From assembly GCA_050261915.1 (NCBI GenBank), contig JBLNDT010000082.1, forward strand, positions 1 to 64,000: a stretch of DNA of 64,000 bases. The letters run 5' to 3'. This DNA comes from UBA699 sp050261915 (GTDB taxonomy: Bacteria; Bacillota; Clostridia; Clostridiales; Clostridiaceae). The position numbers and the translations under genes were made by a program. Position 1 is the stretch's first letter. Each line of letters starts with the position of its first letter. Shown here in pieces: positions 59,829 through 64,000 of the stretch. The notes below the pieces were generated by a model. That model had not been told where the DNA came from. It searched no databases and saw nothing but the letters and a program-made list of their open reading frames with translations.

Positions 59829-61658
59829 ATGTCAAAAGTTATAGGAATCGATTTAGGTACAACAAACTCATGTGTTGCTGTTATGGAGGGTGGAGACCCG
59901 GTAGTTATTACAAACTCAGAAGGCGCAAGAACAACTCCTTCAGTAGTTTCATTTCAGGCTAACGGTGAAAGACTAGTAGGCCAGGTTGCAAAAAGACAGG
60001 CAATAACAAACCCAGACAAAACAATATCATCAATAAAGAGACACATGGGAACAAACCACAAAGTAAATATCGATGGAAAAGAATATACACCTCAGGAAAT
60101 ATCAGCAATGGTTCTTCAAAAGATAAAGGCTGATGCAGAAGCTTACCTTGGAGAAAAAGTATCCCAGGCAGTAATAACTGTTCCTGCATACTTTAATGAC
60201 AGCCAGAGACAGGCAACAAAAGATGCTGGAAGAATAGCAGGTCTTGAGGTTTTAAGAATAATAAACGAACCAACAGCTGCAGCACTTGCTTATGGTATGG
60301 ACAAAATGGATACAAACCAGAAAATATTTGTATATGATCTTGGTGGCGGTACTTTTGACGTATCAATACTAGAATTAGGTGATGGAGTATTCGAAGTTAA
60401 ATCCACAAATGGTAATACAAAGCTTGGTGGAGATGACTTTGACAACAAGGTTATGAACTTCATAGCTGATACTTTCAAGGCTGAAAATGGAATAGACTTA
60501 AGAAACGATAAGATGGCTCTTCAGAGATTAAAGGAAGCTGCAGAAAAAGCAAAAATCGAGCTTTCATCATCAATGCAGACCAGCATAAACCTTCCATTTA
60601 TAACAGCTGATGCTACAGGTCCAAAACATATTGATATGAACCTATCAAGAGCTAAGTTCAATGAATTAACTCATGACCTCGTAGATGCTACTATAGAACC
60701 AATGAAAAAGGCATTAAGCGACGCAGGCATGTCAATAAGTGAAATAGATAAGGTAATTTTAGTTGGAGGTTCCACAAGAATTCCTGCAGTTCAGGATGCT
60801 GTTAAGAACTTTACTGGAAAAGAACCATCAAAGGGAGTAAACCCTGATGAATGTGTTGCAGTAGGTGCAGCTATACAGGCTGGAGTATTAACTGGAGATG
60901 TTAAAGACGTACTTCTTCTTGATGTAACTCCATTAACACTTGGAATAGAAACCTTAGGCGGAGTTGCAACTGCATTAATAGAAAGAAACACAACTATACC
61001 AACTAAAAAGAGCCAGGTGTTCTCCACAGCAGCTGACGGTCAGACTTCCGTTGAAATACACGTAGTTCAAGGTGAAAGACAGATGGCTGGAGACAACAAA
61101 ACTCTTGGAAGATTTACTCTTTCAGGAATAGCACCAGCTCCAAGAGGAATTCCTCAGATAGAAGTTGCTTTTGATATAGATGCTAACGGTATTGTTAACG
61201 TAACTGCAAAGGATAAGGGAACAGGAAAAGAAGCAAATATAACAATAACTGCATCAACAAACTTAAGTGATGATGAAATTGATAAGGCTGTAAAAGATGC
61301 TGAGAAGTTTGCTGAAGCAGACAAAAAGAGAAAAGAAGCAATAGAAACAAAGAACAATGCAGATCAGGCTGTTTACCAGACTGAAAAAGCTTTAAAGGAT
61401 CTTGGAGATAAGGTTTCTGCAGAAGATAAGGCAAATATAGAAGAGAAAGTTAAGGCTGTTAATGCAGTTAAAGATGGAGAAGACTTAGAAGCTATAAAGA
61501 AAGCTACAGAAGAGCTTACAGAAGCATTCTATGCTGTTTCATCAAAAATCTACCAGGCTGATGCAAATGCTGCAGGTGCTGAAGGGGCAGGTTCTACAGA
61601 AGCTCCACATGATGACAATGTAGTAGATGCAGATTTCAAGGTGGATGAGGATAAATAG
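59829..61658 (+). CDS. dnaK: Chaperone DnaK (Hsp70)
   Basis: The 609-residue chaperone has the ATPase domain (GIDLGTTNSCVAVMEGG, FDLGGGTFDVS-type YDLGGGTFDVS, ILVGGSTRIPAV) and substrate-binding domain, with a short acidic tail ending DADFKVDEDK. AGGAGGG precedes the ATG. It works with the GrpE and DnaJ encoded on either side. Confidence 0.98.
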   Translation: MSKVIGIDLGTTNSCVAVMEGGDPVVITNSEGARTTPSVVSFQANGERLVGQVAKRQAITNPDKTISSIKRHMGTNHKVNIDGKEYTPQEISAMVLQKIKADAEAYLGEKVSQAVITVPAYFNDSQRQATKDAGRIAGLEVLRIINEPTAAALAYGMDKMDTNQKIFVYDLGGGTFDVSILELGDGVFEVKSTNGNTKLGGDDFDNKVMNFIADTFKAENGIDLRNDKMALQRLKEAAEKAKIELSSSMQTSINLPFITADATGPKHIDMNLSRAKFNELTHDLVDATIEPMKKALSDAGMSISEIDKVILVGGSTRIPAVQDAVKNFTGKEPSKGVNPDECVAVGAAIQAGVLTGDVKDVLLLDVTPLTLGIETLGGVATALIERNTTIPTKKSQVFSTAADGQTSVEIHVVQGERQMAGDNKTLGRFTLSGIAPAPRGIPQIEVAFDIDANGIVNVTAKDKGTGKEANITITASTNLSDDEIDKAVKDAEKFAEADKKRKEAIETKNNADQAVYQTEKALKDLGDKVSAEDKANIEEKVKAVNAVKDGEDLEAIKKATEELTEAFYAVSSKIYQADANAAGAEGAGSTEAPHDDNVVDADFKVDEDK

Positions 61659-61659
61659 T

Positions 61660-61737
61660 TTTACAAAAATGCTTTATATAGTGTATAATATATAGCTGTG
61701 ACAATTAAGGGATGAGTATGCTGCTCTTCCCTTAATT
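61660..61737 (+). promoter_or_regulatory. Internal promoter and leader hairpin before dnaJ
   Basis: TTTACA (61660-61665), an 18-base spacer and TATAAT (61684-61689) form a good promoter just after dnaK. A 10-bp stem with further inner pairing (61703-61712 with 61728-61737) follows in the leader. dnaJ may thus be expressed apart from the CIRCE promoter. Confidence 0.6.
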
Positions 61738-61767
61738 TAAGTATTATAGAGGTGGTGAAAAGCAAAG

Positions 61768-62904
61768 ATGGCAAAAAAAGATTTCTACCAGGTACTGGGG
61801 CTTGAAAAGGGTGCCAGCGATGAAGAAATTAAAAAAGCCTTTAGAAAATTGGCTATAAAATACCATCCGGATAAAAATCAAGGAGACAAGGAAGCAGAAG
61901 AGCAGTTTAAAGAAATAAACGAAGCTTATCAAGTGCTTTCAGATCCAGAGAAAAAAGCCAGATATGACCAGTATGGTACTGCTGATTTTGGTGCCGGCGG
62001 CTTTGAAGGCGGTTTTAACGGCGGCTTTGATTTTTCCGATTTAGGTGGTTTTGGTGATATATTTGACTCCTTCTTTGGAGGGGGAGGCAGCAGAAAAAGA
62101 AGAAATGGTCCTGAAAAGGGAAATGATCTTGAATATACAGTAACTCTAACCTTTATGGAAGCTGTATTCGGCCTTGAAAAGGAAATTTCAATCACAAGAA
62201 GCGAATCTTGTGAAAAGTGCGGCGGCACTGGAGCAAAGGAAGGTACAAAGCCTAAAACATGCGACAAGTGCGGTGGTACAGGCCAAATAAGAGTTCAGAG
62301 GAATACACCTCTTGGAAGCTTTATGAGCATGAATACCTGTGACAAGTGCGGAGGAAAAGGAACAATAATTTCAGATCCATGTACTGAGTGCAAGGGTGCA
62401 GGGAAGGTTAGAAAGAACAGGAAGATTAAGGTGAACATTCCAGCTGGCGTTGACAATGGAAATGTTATTCCTATAAGAGGCCAGGGAGAGCATGGCAATA
62501 ATGGAGGCCCTCCTGGAGACTTGTATATAAATATCAGAGTAACGCCACATGCCCAGTTTAAGAGAAAGGGCTTTGACATATATATAGATTCACATATAAG
62601 CTTCTCACAAGCATCTCTTGGTATGGAGCTAAAGGTAGCTACCGTGGATGGAGATGTTAAATACAGCGTTCCTGCTGGAACACAGCCAGGTACTGTATTT
62701 AGACTTAAAGGAAAAGGTGTTCCAAGAGTTAACGGTCATGGCCGGGGAGATGAATATGTAAATGTTATAGTTGATATCCCTAAGACTCTTAATGCTAAAC
62801 AAAAAGAAGCATTGTTTATGTATATGGAAGCCAGTGGAGAAATTTCTGATGAAGACGGCAGTAAAAAATCTTTTATGGATAAAATAAAGGACAGCTTTAA
62901 ATAA
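61768..62904 (+). CDS. dnaJ: Chaperone DnaJ (Hsp40)
   Basis: The 378-residue co-chaperone has a J domain with YHPDKN (HPD triad), a Gly/Phe region (about 72-110), four CxxCxGxG zinc repeats (CEKCGGTG, CDKCGGTG, CDKCGGKG, CTECKGAG) and the C-terminal peptide-binding domains. It delivers substrates to DnaK and stimulates its ATPase. Confidence 0.97.
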   Translation: MAKKDFYQVLGLEKGASDEEIKKAFRKLAIKYHPDKNQGDKEAEEQFKEINEAYQVLSDPEKKARYDQYGTADFGAGGFEGGFNGGFDFSDLGGFGDIFDSFFGGGGSRKRRNGPEKGNDLEYTVTLTFMEAVFGLEKEISITRSESCEKCGGTGAKEGTKPKTCDKCGGTGQIRVQRNTPLGSFMSMNTCDKCGGKGTIISDPCTECKGAGKVRKNRKIKVNIPAGVDNGNVIPIRGQGEHGNNGGPPGDLYINIRVTPHAQFKRKGFDIYIDSHISFSQASLGMELKVATVDGDVKYSVPAGTQPGTVFRLKGKGVPRVNGHGRGDEYVNVIVDIPKTLNAKQKEALFMYMEASGEISDEDGSKKSFMDKIKDSFK

Positions 62905-62907
62905 TGG

Positions 62908-62938
62908 CAGACTTTGTCTCTTAAAGGGGCAAAGTCTG
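62908..62938 (+). terminator. Hairpin between dnaJ and prmA
   Basis: A 9-bp perfect stem (62908-62916 with 62930-62938) without a real T tract. It may attenuate or protect the message rather than terminate it. Confidence 0.5.
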
Positions 62939-62959
62939 AATTAATATGGAGGTATAAAT

Positions 62960-63898
62960 ATGGATAAAGAATGGTTGGAAGTTACTATAATAACCAGCAG
63001 CGAATCTGTTGAAGCGGTATGCGGCATCCTATACAATACAAATGTACAGGGAGTTTCAATAGAAGACCCTGAGGATATTGAATTTAAGAAAAAGAACCCA
63101 GGGGATTGGGATTACTTTGATGAAACACTTCTTGAAGTTAAAGAAGGAGCTATTATAAAAGGCTATTACAAAGAGGATGAAGATTTTCAAGGTTACATAG
63201 ATTACATACGAGAAAGCTTTGATGAAATTGAAAGTTTTGGTTTAGACAAAGGTCAGGGGCTTATTACTGTAAATAAGGTTAATGAAGAAGACTGGGAAAA
63301 CAACTGGAAAAAGTATTACAAGCCTGTTAAGGTGGGAGAAAAAATAGTTATTAAACCAATTTGGGAAGAATATGAAGCTAAAGCAGATGAAATTGTTGTT
63401 GAACTTGACCCAGGTATGGCCTTTGGTACAGGTACCCATGAAACCACAAGGATGTGTATTAAGGCGCTTGAAAAATATGTAAAGCCTGATTCTGTTATAT
63501 TTGATATAGGAACAGGTTCAGGGATTCTTGCAATAGCTGCAGCAAAATTAAATGCATCAAAGGTAATAGGTGTTGATCTGGATCCCGTAGCAGTTACATC
63601 TGCAAAAGAAAATGTTAAATACAATAATGTAGAAAATATTGAAATACTTCATGGAAATCTTCTTGATGTGGTTACAGGAAAAGCGGACATAGTTGTTGCA
63701 AATATTATAGCTGATATAATTATGCTCATTGTGGAGGATGTTAAAAAGTGCATTAATAAGGGTGGATACTTTATATCATCAGGTATAATAAAAGAAAGAC
63801 AAGATGATGTGGTTGAAAAATTAACAGAAGCCGGTTTTGAAATTGTTGAAAATAACGTTGATGGCGAATGGGCAGCAATTGTTGCAAAATATAATTAG
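62960..63898 (+). CDS. prmA: Ribosomal protein L11 methyltransferase
   Basis: The 312-residue SAM enzyme trimethylates L11. It has an N-terminal substrate domain and a methyltransferase domain (MAFGTGTHETT, IFDIGTGSGILAIAAAKL, VDLDPVAV, VVANIIADII). It follows dnaJ and precedes rsmE, the usual Firmicute order. GGAGG precedes the ATG. Confidence 0.95.
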   Translation: MDKEWLEVTIITSSESVEAVCGILYNTNVQGVSIEDPEDIEFKKKNPGDWDYFDETLLEVKEGAIIKGYYKEDEDFQGYIDYIRESFDEIESFGLDKGQGLITVNKVNEEDWENNWKKYYKPVKVGEKIVIKPIWEEYEAKADEIVVELDPGMAFGTGTHETTRMCIKALEKYVKPDSVIFDIGTGSGILAIAAAKLNASKVIGVDLDPVAVTSAKENVKYNNVENIEILHGNLLDVVTGKADIVVANIIADIIMLIVEDVKKCINKGGYFISSGIIKERQDDVVEKLTEAGFEIVENNVDGEWAAIVAKYN

Positions 63899-63909
63899 GG
63901 GTGTGCATA

Positions 63910-64000
63910 ATGCATAAATTCTTTGTTCCTGTAGAAAATATCAAAGAAAATATGGCAGTAATTGAAGGTGATGACGTAAAGCACATATATAAGGTGCTTA
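63910..64000 (+). CDS. rsmE: 16S rRNA (uracil-1498-N3) methyltransferase RsmE, N-terminal part
   Basis: The frame opens at ATG 63910 after GGGGTG and is cut by the window end after 30 codons. The visible start (HKFFVPVENI, EGDDVKHIYKVL) matches the PUA-like N-terminal domain of RsmE, and the prmA-rsmE order supports it. Confidence 0.85.
   Translation, partial: MHKFFVPVENIKENMAVIEGDDVKHIYKVL

Noticed and set aside
1..64000. CRISPR arrays, complete insertion sequences and prophage structural genes
   Set aside because: I looked for regularly spaced repeats, transposase motifs and phage genes and saw none; the selC remnant is the only mobile DNA recognised.

Overview
The window looks like chromosomal DNA of a low-GC, endospore-forming clostridium (Clostridium sensu stricto type). 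The A+T-rich coding sequence, the GGAGG/AGGTGAT ribosome sites, the sporulation genes (gpr, spoIIP, a spoIVFA-like/spoIVFB pair), the maf-radC-mreBCD-minCDE-rodA block and the CIRCE-controlled hrcA-grpE-dnaK-dnaJ locus all point there. Identifications rest on reading the sequence and its translations; no database search was run.

Layout. 1-256: 3' part of a structured, terminated RNA (possibly 6S). 337-2083 (minus): an unknown envelope-protein operon. 2153-4391: a membrane protein and a secreted beta-helix protein. 4553-10632: a tightly coupled sugar operon (ROK glucokinase, OtsA-OtsB fusion, GH65 phosphorylase, beta-phosphoglucomutase) that could make trehalose and take it apart again. 10683-11954: a PadR regulator module with a 16-bp inverted-repeat operator. 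12071-14030: acetyltransferase, NlpC/P60 hydrolase and an anchored unknown. 14181-24041: cell-shape and division cluster. 24150-27189: diguanylate cyclase and an M23/M50 (SpoIVFA/SpoIVFB-like) pair. 27249-37752: radical-SAM pair, RNase G, L21 leader-rplU-prp-rpmA, obgE, yhbY, nadD, yqeK, an LCP protein, ridA and rluD. 37765-39652: dacF (minus) and comEA.

39721-44233 holds the whole selenocysteine system: selD-selA-selB followed by tRNA-Sec (selC) on its own promoter. selD itself carries an in-frame UGA at codon 14, followed at the expected distance by a hairpin of bacterial SECIS type, so the selenophosphate synthase is itself a selenoprotein. A 2.1-kb decayed integrative element (broken tyrosine recombinase, small membrane protein, gene fragments) sits in the 3' half of selC. 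It is bounded by 71-bp copies of the tRNA 3' half, and the only two differences between the copies are the two partners of one T-stem base pair.

46657-48497 is a run of small lineage-specific genes, including a 35-aa protein with four consecutive cysteines. 48542-54977 carries a VanW-family protein, a ComEC without its nuclease-like domain, holA, rpsT (minus), gpr, spoIIP and a small membrane protein; the last two genes have ribosome sites inside perfect or near-perfect hairpins. 55060-64000 carries lepA, hemW, the CIRCE heat-shock operon, prmA and the start of rsmE.

The main points for follow-up are the UGA-containing selD, the selC-integrated element with its compensatory T-stem change, the self-contained trehalose operon, and the RBS-sequestering hairpins at spoIIP and its downstream neighbour.
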